Below are positions 43,541-51,818 of a stretch of 64,000 bases of DNA, one piece after another. Where the stretch lies: positions 62,001-126,000 of the forward strand of contig CAWJJO010000001.1 of the NCBI GenBank assembly GCA_963843285.1, given 5' to 3'. Both the position numbers and the translations under genes were made by a program. Source of the stretch: CAZDDB01 sp963843285 (GTDB lineage Bacteria > Acidobacteriota > HRBIN11 > JAKEFK01). The notes under the pieces are model-generated. The model worked only from the letters and a program-made list of their open reading frames with translations, had not been told where the DNA came from and ran no database searches. How positions within the stretch are numbered: the first letter of the stretch is position 1; every line of letters starts with the position of its first letter.

Positions 43541-45073
43541 ATGGAAACGCTGAAAAAGATCTGTTTCCCGATCGCCGCGGTATTCATCATTGCTGCGCTG
43601 GCTGTCAAAACAGCCCGGCCCGAGTGGCAGATGTACGCAAACATCGGCGCTGGAGTCGGTGTACTGTTTTTCCTGGTTTCGCTTTATTTTGAACGTGCCG
43701 GTCTCAAGAACTTTTTTAGCGCGCGCTCCACAAGACACGGCCTCAACTCTCTGGTTCTGGTGCTTTTTGTCCTGGCAATCCTGGTGCTGGCAAACTGGAT
43801 TGTCGCGAGGCATCCTCTGAAATATGACACTACAAAGAACAAGCAATTCAGCCTTTCCCCGATGACGCTCAATGTTTTGAAAGATCTAAAGAAGCCAGTG
43901 ACACTGACTGCTTTCTACCGGGAAACTCAGGATGAAAACGAACGCGGTCAGATGAAAGAACGCCTCGATCTGTACAAGGCTTATTCAAAGAATCTTGAGA
44001 TCAAACTTGTGGACCCGATCAAAGACCCGCTCACTCGGGAAAAATTCGGGATCACAACCCCTCGCACGACCGTTGTGGAATCAGGAAAGCAGCGAACAAC
44101 CATCTCTACGATGGAAGAGGAAGATATCACAAATGCAATTCTGAAAGTCACAACCGAAAAACAGGCCATCATTTATTTCATGCAAGGACATGGAGAACCG
44201 TTGATCACCGATGGAGAAGATTCGGGATTTTCTTCGATTGTAGATTTGCTGAAAAAGCGAAATTATGAAGTGAAGGAGCTCAAGAATTTCATGGCAAAAC
44301 CCGAAGTTCCGGCAGATTGTACGGTGCTGGTCGTTTCGGCCCCCCGGGTAACGCTACTGGATTCGGAAATCAAGGCGATTCAAGATTATCTTGCTGCAGG
44401 CGGAAGGTTGGTTGTGCTGGATACTCCACAGTCCGAACCTTCGTTTACAAAAATACTCTCCGGTTATCCTGTTCGAGCCGAAGATGATGTAGTTTTAGAC
44501 AGCCAGTATTTTTATCCGGCGATCGGCCCGCAGGCTCCGCTCGCCGAACCAAAACCGGGAACGCCTGTCACAAAAGAATTCAATTACGAGATGTTCTTCC
44601 CGATCAGCAGAAGCATTGATACGTCCGCAGATCCAGGAAGCGCGACAGTCACCCCGTTTGCAAGCAGCAGCGATTCCAGTTGGGGTGAAACGGACAAACA
44701 AAAAGGACTTTACGAAGAAGGGAAGGACAAGAAAGGGCCGCTGACGCTGGGAGTCCTTTATAGCAAGAGCATTGAAAAGAAAGAGGGACAGAGCAGATCA
44801 ACGGAAACCCGGTTAACGCTTTTTGGAGGATTCAGCTTCATTCAAAATGGATTTATTGGTCTGGGCGCCAACCATCTCATCTTTTTGAATTGCGTCGCAT
44901 GGCTTACAGAACAGGAGAATTTGATCCAGCTTCCACCGAAGAATACGCGCAGCGATACGATGGTTTTAAACAGCAGTCAGGTCAAATACATCGGAATCCT
45001 TCTGGTAATCGTTTTGCCGGTTGCGATCCTGACATCCGGAATCGTTGTCTGGAAACGCCGAAAGCGATTGTAA
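43541..45073 (+). CDS. GldG-like auxiliary ABC transport protein
   Basis: 510 residues. Two N-terminal membrane helices, then NKQFSLSPMTLNVLKDLKKPVTLTAFYRET, VDPIKDPLTREKFGI, and IIYFMQGHGEPLI and AIQDYLAAGGRLVVLDTPQSEP, the ABC-type uncharacterised GldG domain. A C-terminal membrane helix (YIGILLVIVLPVAILTSGIVVW) ends in a basic tail. The extracytoplasmic domain may bind the substrate or gate the permease. Same operon position as in other Gld-type clusters. Confidence 0.88.
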   Translation: METLKKICFPIAAVFIIAALAVKTARPEWQMYANIGAGVGVLFFLVSLYFERAGLKNFFSARSTRHGLNSLVLVLFVLAILVLANWIVARHPLKYDTTKNKQFSLSPMTLNVLKDLKKPVTLTAFYRETQDENERGQMKERLDLYKAYSKNLEIKLVDPIKDPLTREKFGITTPRTTVVESGKQRTTISTMEEEDITNAILKVTTEKQAIIYFMQGHGEPLITDGEDSGFSSIVDLLKKRNYEVKELKNFMAKPEVPADCTVLVVSAPRVTLLDSEIKAIQDYLAAGGRLVVLDTPQSEPSFTKILSGYPVRAEDDVVLDSQYFYPAIGPQAPLAEPKPGTPVTKEFNYEMFFPISRSIDTSADPGSATVTPFASSSDSSWGETDKQKGLYEEGKDKKGPLTLGVLYSKSIEKKEGQSRSTETRLTLFGGFSFIQNGFIGLGANHLIFLNCVAWLTEQENLIQLPPKNTRSDTMVLNSSQVKYIGILLVIVLPVAILTSGIVVWKRRKRL

Positions 45074-45086
45074 TCAACGGTCCAAT

Positions 45087-46436
45087 ATGAAATTCCGCTC
45101 CACAATCATCGTCGGATTGTTACTTGCCGGTCTTGGGGCTTACGCATACTTTGTCGAGTTCAAAGGCGAGGACAAAAAGAAAGAGCAGGAAGAGAAGAAA
45201 AAGACCCTGCTGGAAATCAAGAAAGACGATGTCGCGGCGTTGGAGCTTGAAACGGCCGGACAGACAATCCGGGTGGTTCCTTTTTCCGGTGAGAAGTGGC
45301 AACTGACTGCCCCGATGCAAGCCCGCGCCGATGAAGGGACAGTCAGCCGCATCCTGAGCAACTTCGAAAAGCTGCAGTATCAGGACATTGCCGATGAACA
45401 GCCCAAAGATCTCGGCCCCTATGATCTCAAGAACCCAAAAACGGTCATCCGGATCATCTTGAAGAAAGCGAATTCGACACAAACCCTGATGATCGGATCA
45501 AAGAATCCCGTCAACGACGTCTACTACGCGCGGGTAAACAACGATCCGCGAGTGTATACAGTCGCCTACACCGTCGGCGATGCCGGATCTACTACACTAT
45601 TAGATCTAAGAGACAAGAAACTGACCGATTTTTCCAGCGAAAAAGTGGAGACGGTGGATTTGAACACCAGCACTCTCCACCTGGAATTCCGGAGGGAGGG
45701 TGGAGCATGGAAGATGAAGAAACCGGTCGAATCTCCGGCGTCGGACAGCGATGTGACGTCCCTGCTTTCTTCACTGGAAGTATTGCGCGCCTCGGAATTT
45801 GTCGATCAACCGGGTCCGGATCTCTCCGTTTACGGTCTTGATAAACCTGACGCGGTAGTCGAATTGACACTGGAAAAAGGGCTGCATCAAAAAATTGAGT
45901 TCGGAAGCAAACAGGGCGAACAGCGTTACTGCCGTGTGGAAGGAACTACCGGCATTGCAAAGGTCACCGATTCGCTCTCAAACCTGTTTGAAAAGAAGCT
46001 GGAAGACTGGCGTGAAAAGAAACTGGTTGTCTTCAATCGTTTTGACGTAACCGATTTTCGCATTCAGACAAAGAGCGGTAACTACACCTTCAAGAAGGGA
46101 AAAGAGGATAAGTGGACGCAGGAAAGTCCGGCAAAGGGAGAGGTGGAAAACGAAAAGCTTCAAGACCTGATGGAAAAGCTGGAGACCGCGGAGATTTCCA
46201 AATACGGCGACAGTACCAAGCTGGAAGGGGCTCCGGTCATGGAAGTCTTCTTAACCCAGACGGACTGGCAGGATAAGACAACGCGAAAACATCTGGCGTT
46301 CGGAGAAATCAAAGAAAATCAGCAGGCCGTTAAAAATGATGACTACACCCCTGCTGTGTTTGTTCCAGGCTCGCTGGAAAAGCAGATCGAAACAGCCCTC
46401 GCCGAACTGAAACCGAAGAAACCGACCACCAAATAA
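45087..46436 (+). CDS. DUF4340-domain protein
   Basis: 449 residues from ATG 45087 (MKFRSTIIVGLLLAGLGAYAYF); the open frame before it overlaps GldG. One N-terminal membrane helix, then a highly charged Lys/Glu stretch and repeats of the DUF4340 fold (VAALELETAGQTIRVVPFSGEKWQLTAPMQARADEGTVSRILSNFEKLQ; KTVRI-type beta strands). It is usually the last gene in GldA/F/G-like operons and presumably works outside the cytoplasmic membrane with the transporter. No catalytic motif seen. Confidence 0.85.
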   Translation: MKFRSTIIVGLLLAGLGAYAYFVEFKGEDKKKEQEEKKKTLLEIKKDDVAALELETAGQTIRVVPFSGEKWQLTAPMQARADEGTVSRILSNFEKLQYQDIADEQPKDLGPYDLKNPKTVIRIILKKANSTQTLMIGSKNPVNDVYYARVNNDPRVYTVAYTVGDAGSTTLLDLRDKKLTDFSSEKVETVDLNTSTLHLEFRREGGAWKMKKPVESPASDSDVTSLLSSLEVLRASEFVDQPGPDLSVYGLDKPDAVVELTLEKGLHQKIEFGSKQGEQRYCRVEGTTGIAKVTDSLSNLFEKKLEDWREKKLVVFNRFDVTDFRIQTKSGNYTFKKGKEDKWTQESPAKGEVENEKLQDLMEKLETAEISKYGDSTKLEGAPVMEVFLTQTDWQDKTTRKHLAFGEIKENQQAVKNDDYTPAVFVPGSLEKQIETALAELKPKKPTTK

Positions 46437-46451
46437 ACCTCATAGCATTCG

Positions 46452-46480
46452 TTTACTCATACGTACACAAGGTGTATTAT
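46452..46480 (+). promoter_or_regulatory. vapBC promoter with palindromic operator
   Basis: TTTACT (46452-46457), 17 bases, TATTAT (46475-46480), only 7 bases before the vapB ATG (46488), so the mRNA is probably leaderless; no Shine-Dalgarno is present. Inverted repeats CTCATAC (46456-46462)/GTATGAG (46486-46492) and TACAC/GTGTA (46464-46476) cover the promoter and start codon, fitting an autoregulatory operator. Confidence 0.6.
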
Positions 46481-46487
46481 ATAGTGT

Positions 46488-46727
46488 ATGAGAACGAACA
46501 TAGAATTGAACGATGACCTGTTGGCGCAGGCTCAAAAGTATTCAACCGCCCGAACCAAGCGCGCTTTAGTAGAGGAGGCGCTTGCCCTTTATATTTCGAT
46601 GAAACAAGAGCATCTTCGCACCGAAACTTACAAGGAACGTCTCGAGACACTTCGCAATCAGGTACGTTCGCAGAGAATTCGCAGTGACACGCGGGATATT
46701 CTGCGAAAAGACCGGGATTCGCGATGA
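46488..46727 (+). CDS. vapB: VapB-type antitoxin
   Basis: 79 residues. MRTNIELNDDLLAQAQKYSTARTKRALVEEALALYI is the ribbon-helix-helix DNA-binding part seen in VapB/DUF2191 antitoxins; the basic tail (RSQRIRSDTRDILRKDRDSR) would bind and block VapC. The stop overlaps the vapC ATG. The protein together with VapC would repress the palindromic promoter just upstream. Confidence 0.88.
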   Translation: MRTNIELNDDLLAQAQKYSTARTKRALVEEALALYISMKQEHLRTETYKERLETLRNQVRSQRIRSDTRDILRKDRDSR

Positions 46728-47137
46728 ATGTGTATGTGCTAGATACCAGCGTAGCCATCGCATGGTATCTGGAGGAATCCTTTTCGACGTCTGCGCGAGT
46801 CTGGCAGGAGAGGCTGCTCCGCGGCAAGATCGTTCTTTTGACGCCATCGCTGCACTACTGGGAGTTCGCAAACGTGCTTCGGACACTTGTGTATCGTCGT
46901 GAATTAACGGAGCGCCTCGCGCGGGAGATCTATGAACTGCATTTGGAAGCTCCGTTGGAAAGAACGGAGCCTGATGAAAAAGCCGTTCTAGATGTAGCGT
47001 TGGAATATGGAGCAACCGCATATGACGCCGTCTACATCAGCTTGAGTATTTCCAGATCCATACCCCTGGTCACGGCAGAAAAAACCACCACCGCATGGGT
47101 GGTCAAGCTCAAAGACCGGATTGAAATGGTACGGTGA
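46724..47137 (+). CDS. vapC: VapC-type PIN-domain toxin
   Basis: 137 residues. PIN motifs: Asp7 (VLDTSVAIAW), Glu47 (HYWEFANVL), Asp101 (ATAYDAVYISL) and TAEK at 117-120, where Glu119 stands where an Asp is usual. Such enzymes are Mg-dependent RNases, often cutting tRNA. ATGA overlap with vapB. The catalytic quartet is complete apart from the conservative Asp/Glu change, so it is probably active. Confidence 0.9.
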   Translation: MNVYVLDTSVAIAWYLEESFSTSARVWQERLLRGKIVLLTPSLHYWEFANVLRTLVYRRELTERLAREIYELHLEAPLERTEPDEKAVLDVALEYGATAYDAVYISLSISRSIPLVTAEKTTTAWVVKLKDRIEMVR

Positions 47138-47277
47138 ATCAGGCATCTTAAAGGCATTGGAAATTTAGGATCTAGAGAGAGGCGACTGTAGGTAAATCCG
47201 ACTGCCACCTCACCACTCCTCTACTTGCCGGACTTTCCATTTCCGTCCCCAGGTTGTATCGTTAATAGTTTCACATT

Positions 47278-48090
47278 ATGCAAAACCTACTGGCTGCAAT
47301 TGCGATTCTGTTCTACGCCCTGTCCGCGGTGTATTTTGGGATCAAGTTCTTTCTGAAAAAGGACCGGACACGTACCCTCGCGTTTCTGTTTCTATTGATC
47401 GCCTTTGTAACACATGCACTGGATCTTCTGGTGATCGGTCTGGATCACCACCGGTTTCCTGCCGCAACGTTCACCGAAGCGTTTTCTCTATTGACGTGCT
47501 TTGTCATCCTCATCTTTCTTTGGATCAACCGGACCGGCGAAATGGACGCAGCCGGAGTGATTTTGCTGCCTGTAACCATCGTTTCTGTAATCCTGTATGT
47601 GATCCATCACGGGGTCGAACCACCGGGAGATCCGGTCTTGAAAGGAGGCTGGATCTACGTTCACATTCCGTTGATGATTCTGAGCGTGGCAGCCTTGTCG
47701 ATTTCGTGCATTCTCGCGGCCATGTATCTGGTACAGGAAAAGCAATTGAAATCGAAACATCCTGCATTTTTCTATTATCGCCTGCCCTCTCTGGAAGTGT
47801 GCGAGGAGTGGTCTTACCGCAGTCTGTGGGTCGGGTTCTTTACTCTCACGTTTGGCATCCTGACCGGCATGATCTGGTCTAAATATCTTCGTGGAGTTTT
47901 TTGGAGTGGCGATTACAAAGAGATCTGGTCTGTGATCACGTGGTGCCTGTATGCCATTTTGCTTCATGGCAGGACGCTTTCGTCGTGGCGGGGCAGAAAA
48001 GCCGCTTATCTTGCAATTCTAGGTTTCGCATTTATCCTGTTTGCCTTTGCGGGCGTATCACTTGTAACGAAGAGCTATCATTCATTTTAG
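47278..48090 (+). CDS. hemX: CcsA/HemX-type membrane protein
   Basis: 270 residues with about eight membrane helices. VHIPLMILSVAALSISCILAAMYLVQEKQLK and WVGFFTLTFGILTGMIWSKYLRGVFWSGDYKEIWSVITWCLYAILLHGR match CcsA/ResC/HemX; the WGxW-like haem loop is reduced (GGWIYVH). In Gram-positive hem operons HemX affects HemA levels. It begins the cluster and ends 1 base before hemA. The upstream 140-base spacer shows no convincing promoter. Confidence 0.87.
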   Translation: MQNLLAAIAILFYALSAVYFGIKFFLKKDRTRTLAFLFLLIAFVTHALDLLVIGLDHHRFPAATFTEAFSLLTCFVILIFLWINRTGEMDAAGVILLPVTIVSVILYVIHHGVEPPGDPVLKGGWIYVHIPLMILSVAALSISCILAAMYLVQEKQLKSKHPAFFYYRLPSLEVCEEWSYRSLWVGFFTLTFGILTGMIWSKYLRGVFWSGDYKEIWSVITWCLYAILLHGRTLSSWRGRKAAYLAILGFAFILFAFAGVSLVTKSYHSF

Positions 48091-48091
48091 T

Positions 48092-49345
48092 ATGGCCATT
48101 TCACTGATCGGTTTAAATCACAGGACAGCGCCGGTGGAGCTGCGGGAGCGGTTGCACATGCCAGAAGATCGAATTGCCGGCGCCCTGCAAGCGCTGCTGC
48201 AGCTTGTTCCTGAGGCGCTGATTTTTTCGACCTGTAATCGTGTGGAATTTCTGGTAAACCATGAAAATCTGGAAGACGTTCGAGAACCATTAGTGCGCTT
48301 CTGGAGCGAACAACGGGATTTATCTGTAAGTGAGTTTGAGCCGTTTTTGTATCATTACACCGGACCCGATGCGGTGCGGCATGTATTTCGGGTCACGAGT
48401 AGCCTCGATTCCATGGTTGTCGGAGAGCCTCAGATTCTCGGTCAGATGAAGCAATTTTTCGCCATTGCACAGCAAACAAAATCGATCGGCGCCACCCTCA
48501 ATTCGCTGATGGAGCGCTCGTTCATGGTGGCAAAACGGGTGCGGTCGGAAACCACGGTCGCAGCGAATGCCATATCGGTCAGTTCGGTTGCAGTAGAACT
48601 CGCCACCAAAATTTTCGGAAAATTGGAAGGAAAGACTGCGCTGATCATCGGCGCAGGCAAGATGAGTCTGCTCTCGATTCAGCATCTTCAGTCGCGTGGC
48701 GTCCGGGTCATTCTGGTAACCAACAGAACGTTCCAGAAGGCCGCCGAGCTGGCTGAGCAGATCAAAGGCCGGGCAGTTCCTTTTGAAAATCTGATCGATT
48801 GTCTTTCGGAATCGGATATCGTGATCAGCTCAACAGGATCTGAAACGTTTATCGTTCGAACGGAACACGCGTTGCGCGCCATGAACCTGCGAAAAAACAG
48901 ACCCATGTTCTTCATCGATATCGCCGTTCCGCGCGATATTGATCCGCAAATCAATCAGATCGACAACACGTTTCTTTACGATATCGACGATCTTCGCGCG
49001 GTTGCCGACAAAAACCGTCAGGAAAGACAAAAAGAGGCACAACGTGCCGAGGAAATCGTTTCCCAGGAAACCGAGATTTTTTGGGGCAAGCTCAAAGCAA
49101 TGGACATCGCGCCTACAATCCGGGAAATCCAGAATCGCATCGACACCATGCGGAAGCGTGAAATGGAGCGTACCTTAAAGAAGCTCGGGCCGCTGACTCC
49201 GGAACAGCAGGAAGCCATCGAACAGCTAACCGCAAGCGTCACCGATAAGATCGTTCAATCCTCTTTTTCCGAATTACGCCAGCTTGCCAATCAACCGGAT
49301 GGCGTCGAAAAAATCGGCTTGATCAAGAAGCTGTTCCGGCTGTGA
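48092..49345 (+). CDS. hemA: glutamyl-tRNA reductase
   Basis: 417 residues; first committed step of the C5 pathway, reducing glutamyl-tRNA to glutamate-1-semialdehyde. SLIGLNHRTAPVELRERL, IFSTCNRVEFLV (catalytic Cys), MVVGEPQILGQMKQ, NADPH-binding IIGAGKMS and VTNRTFQKAAELAEQ are present, followed by the dimerisation helices. HemL and HemB are not in the window. Confidence 0.97.
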   Translation: MAISLIGLNHRTAPVELRERLHMPEDRIAGALQALLQLVPEALIFSTCNRVEFLVNHENLEDVREPLVRFWSEQRDLSVSEFEPFLYHYTGPDAVRHVFRVTSSLDSMVVGEPQILGQMKQFFAIAQQTKSIGATLNSLMERSFMVAKRVRSETTVAANAISVSSVAVELATKIFGKLEGKTALIIGAGKMSLLSIQHLQSRGVRVILVTNRTFQKAAELAEQIKGRAVPFENLIDCLSESDIVISSTGSETFIVRTEHALRAMNLRKNRPMFFIDIAVPRDIDPQINQIDNTFLYDIDDLRAVADKNRQERQKEAQRAEEIVSQETEIFWGKLKAMDIAPTIREIQNRIDTMRKREMERTLKKLGPLTPEQQEAIEQLTASVTDKIVQSSFSELRQLANQPDGVEKIGLIKKLFRL

Positions 49346-49352
49346 AGATGGA

Positions 49353-50261
49353 ATGAAATACATTCTTGCCACGCGTGGGAGTAAGCTTGCTCTCTATCAA
49401 GCGAATTTTGTAAAGGACCGGCTGTCAGAAAACTTTCCGGAGCATGCCTGGGAACTCCGCACATTTACAACAACAGGGGATCGCATTCTGGACCAGCCGC
49501 TTTCCGATTTCGGCGGGAAAGGAGTTTTTTTGAAGGAAATCGAAGAGGCCTTGTTATCCAGGGAAGCCGATCTTGCAATTCACAGCTTGAAAGATGTACC
49601 CGGCGTAGAGACTCCCGGCCTGCGGCTGATTTCCTTTTTGCCGCGCGAGGATCCGCGCGATGTTTGGATCAGCAAACAAGATGATCTGATGCATCTTCTC
49701 CCCGGCAAGAGGGTGGGGACAAGCAGTCTTCGCCGATCATTGCTGGTTCATTTCTACCGTACGGATCTCCATGTGGAATTGCTCCGTGGAAATCTGGATA
49801 CCCGGTTGCGAAAATTAAACGAGGGTCAGTATGACGCCATCGTGGTGGCGGCTGCCGGGTTACACCGTCTCGGACTTTTTAATGATGCATACATGCACTA
49901 TTTGTCTGAAGAAGCATTTATTCCCGCCATCGGACAGGGAATTATGGTCGTGCAAATCAGAAACAACGAAGAAGCGCTTTCCAAAATGATGATCGCGTTG
50001 AATGATCCACTGAGCGAAACGGCGGCGCACATTGAGCGCCTGTTTCTAACGCGCTATGGAGGAGGATGTCATTTGCCGATTGGAGGCCTGGCCACGCGGA
50101 GCAAGGATCGCTGGCGTTTTCGCGCATTCATCGGCGGAGTCAACTCAAGAAGGATCATTCAAGACATTGTCGAAGAAAACGAACCGGACGCCTGCGCCAA
50201 TAACATGTATCAAAAACTGGAGCAACAAGGGGCGCGAGAACTTCTAAAAGAGTTAGTTTGA
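49353..50261 (+). CDS. hemC: hydroxymethylbilane synthase
   Basis: 302 residues; joins four porphobilinogens. ILATRGSKLALYQAN, LDQPLSDFGGKGVFLKEIEEALL, AIHSLKDVPG, RRSLLVHFYR, LRGNLDTRLRKLNEGQYDAIVVAAAGLHRLG and GQGIMVVQIR are conserved. The dipyrromethane cofactor cysteine lies in RYGGGCHLPIGG. Two bases separate it from hemD. Confidence 0.97.
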   Translation: MKYILATRGSKLALYQANFVKDRLSENFPEHAWELRTFTTTGDRILDQPLSDFGGKGVFLKEIEEALLSREADLAIHSLKDVPGVETPGLRLISFLPREDPRDVWISKQDDLMHLLPGKRVGTSSLRRSLLVHFYRTDLHVELLRGNLDTRLRKLNEGQYDAIVVAAAGLHRLGLFNDAYMHYLSEEAFIPAIGQGIMVVQIRNNEEALSKMMIALNDPLSETAAHIERLFLTRYGGGCHLPIGGLATRSKDRWRFRAFIGGVNSRRIIQDIVEENEPDACANNMYQKLEQQGARELLKELV

Positions 50262-50262
50262 C

Positions 50263-51336
50263 ATGCAGGACGGCTACTACAAAGATCTCACCAATTCGAA
50301 TCTGAAGAAGATCCCGTGGGCGGCTCTGGCCGCAATCGAGGATCCGCTGATCCTAAGGATGAATGCCGGCCAGATCACAAAGACGCTGGACGCGCTGGTT
50401 TCGCAGGGACTTGGCCCATCCACACTCTGCGCCATCTTCGAAAACTATCCGGGCGCCGCGGTCGTTTCCGGCACGGTGGGCGATATCTCTCTCAGGCTAA
50501 AAAGGACGAAATTGAAGACGTTCTGCCTGGTGGTAGGAGAGATCGCCGGTTCGGAATGCCTCACCGGACGCACTGTTCTGGTGACACGTGCCGGAAAGCA
50601 GGCGCAGGATCTAACCTCACTTCTGAAACGCGAAGGGGCCACGGTATTGGAAGCTCCTACTATAGAAATAGTATTACAGCAACGCGAGATTCGCGTTTTG
50701 GAGCGCGCAGTGGATGAAATTGCGGATTATTCCTGGCTCATCCTCACGAGCGCCAATACCGTCTCGATCCTGGATGAAATTCTACGGAAGAAGGGGGTTA
50801 CCTGGAAAATATTTGAGCGTTTGCGCATTGCTTGTATCGGCGCCGCGACTGCCGACAAAGTGCGCAAGCTTGGCGGAAAGGTAGACCTGGTTCCACCCAG
50901 ATACCAGGCGGAAAGCCTGGCAGAAGAGATTCTGAAAGAAGAAGTCCGAAATGCGAAAATCCTGTTACCGCGAGCGAAAGGAGCCCGCGAGGTTTTGCCA
51001 AAAGCCCTTGCCGATGCAGGCGCTATTGTTCACAACGTACATCTATATCGCGCCGATACACCCGGATCTACCCGATCTCTCCTGAAGAAGATCTTGAAAG
51101 AGAAGCAGATCGATTATGTTACCTTCACTTCTTCATCGACTGTCCGCAACTTTGTTGAAATGACCGGCAAATGGCTATCAAAGATTGATCCCCATCGAAC
51201 GCGCGTCGCGTGCATCGGACCGGTCACAGAAACCACCTTGCGGCAACTGGGAGTCCGATCAGCGATCGTGGCAAAAGAATTTACAATGGCGGGATTGGTA
51301 AAGGCAATCGTTGAAGATGCCAGAGTTAAGGGATGA
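50263..51336 (+). CDS. hemD: uroporphyrinogen-III synthase with partial SUMT domain
   Basis: 357 residues. HemD proper occupies about 101-355 (TGRTVLVTRAGKQAQDLTSLLKREGATVLEAPTIEI; WLILTSANTVSILDEIL; IDYVTFTSSSTVRNF; ACIGPVTETTLRQLG). Residues 15-97 match the C-terminal half of uroporphyrinogen-III C-methyltransferase: PLILRMNAGQ (usually TLVFYMG), CAIFENYPGAAVVSGTVGDI and FCLVVGEIAG. The N-terminal half with the SAM-binding GxGxGD is missing and there is no room for it, as hemC ends 2 bases upstream. It is therefore probably a shortened CobA-HemD fusion. HemD function should be intact. Confidence 0.93.
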   Translation: MQDGYYKDLTNSNLKKIPWAALAAIEDPLILRMNAGQITKTLDALVSQGLGPSTLCAIFENYPGAAVVSGTVGDISLRLKRTKLKTFCLVVGEIAGSECLTGRTVLVTRAGKQAQDLTSLLKREGATVLEAPTIEIVLQQREIRVLERAVDEIADYSWLILTSANTVSILDEILRKKGVTWKIFERLRIACIGAATADKVRKLGGKVDLVPPRYQAESLAEEILKEEVRNAKILLPRAKGAREVLPKALADAGAIVHNVHLYRADTPGSTRSLLKKILKEKQIDYVTFTSSSTVRNFVEMTGKWLSKIDPHRTRVACIGPVTETTLRQLGVRSAIVAKEFTMAGLVKAIVEDARVKG

Positions 51337-51749
51337 GGGCTGAAGACGGCTCAGGCCGTCCCATTATTCTGTATGATGGCGTATGCGGTTTGTGCAACCG
51401 GTTCAACACCTTTATCTTGAAACACGATCGGAAAGCAGTCTTTCGCTTTGCCCCGTTGCAAAGCGAATTCGCAACCGTTGCACTGGCGCGCCACGGAAAA
51501 AATGCTTCGGATCTTGATACCGTTTGTCTGCTGGAAAATGGCGCTTTGTACATGCGGGCAGATGCTGCTTTGAACATCTTAAGACGGCTCGGAGGGATTT
51601 GGAAACTCTCCGTGATTTTCAGGATTCTCCCCAAATTCTTTCTGGATGCGGCGTATAACTGGATCGCTCGAAACCGCTATCGAATCTTTGGTAAGTATGA
51701 CACCTGCCCGGTTCCCGATCCCAAATGGAAAGAGCGCTTTCTCGCGTAG
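51333..51749 (+). CDS. DCC-family (DUF393) thiol-disulfide protein
   Basis: 138 residues. LYDGVCGLCNRFNTFILKHDRKAVFRFAPLQS gives the DxxCxxC signature (Asp15, Cys18, Cys21) that names the family. The rest (LLENGALYMRADAALNILRRLGG; AYNWIARNRYRIFGKYDTC) is also typical. Thioredoxin-like fold; substrate unknown. ATGA overlap with hemD indicates coupled translation. Confidence 0.92.
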   Translation: MRAEDGSGRPIILYDGVCGLCNRFNTFILKHDRKAVFRFAPLQSEFATVALARHGKNASDLDTVCLLENGALYMRADAALNILRRLGGIWKLSVIFRILPKFFLDAAYNWIARNRYRIFGKYDTCPVPDPKWKERFLA

Positions 51750-51754
51750 AAAGA

Positions 51755-51774
51755 CTTTGCGCCTTTGCGAGAAA
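51755..51774. repeat. CTTTGCGCCTTTGCGAGAAA repeat
   Basis: Twenty-base short dispersed repeat between the DCC gene and the transporter gene. Its CTTTGCGAGAAA half recurs inverted at 26325-26336. It also carries a TTG that makes a false upstream start for the transporter. Confidence 0.6.
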
Positions 51775-51818
51775 TCCGATTTTGTGAAACTGCCAAAATC
51801 TACTATCCTGATGAACGT

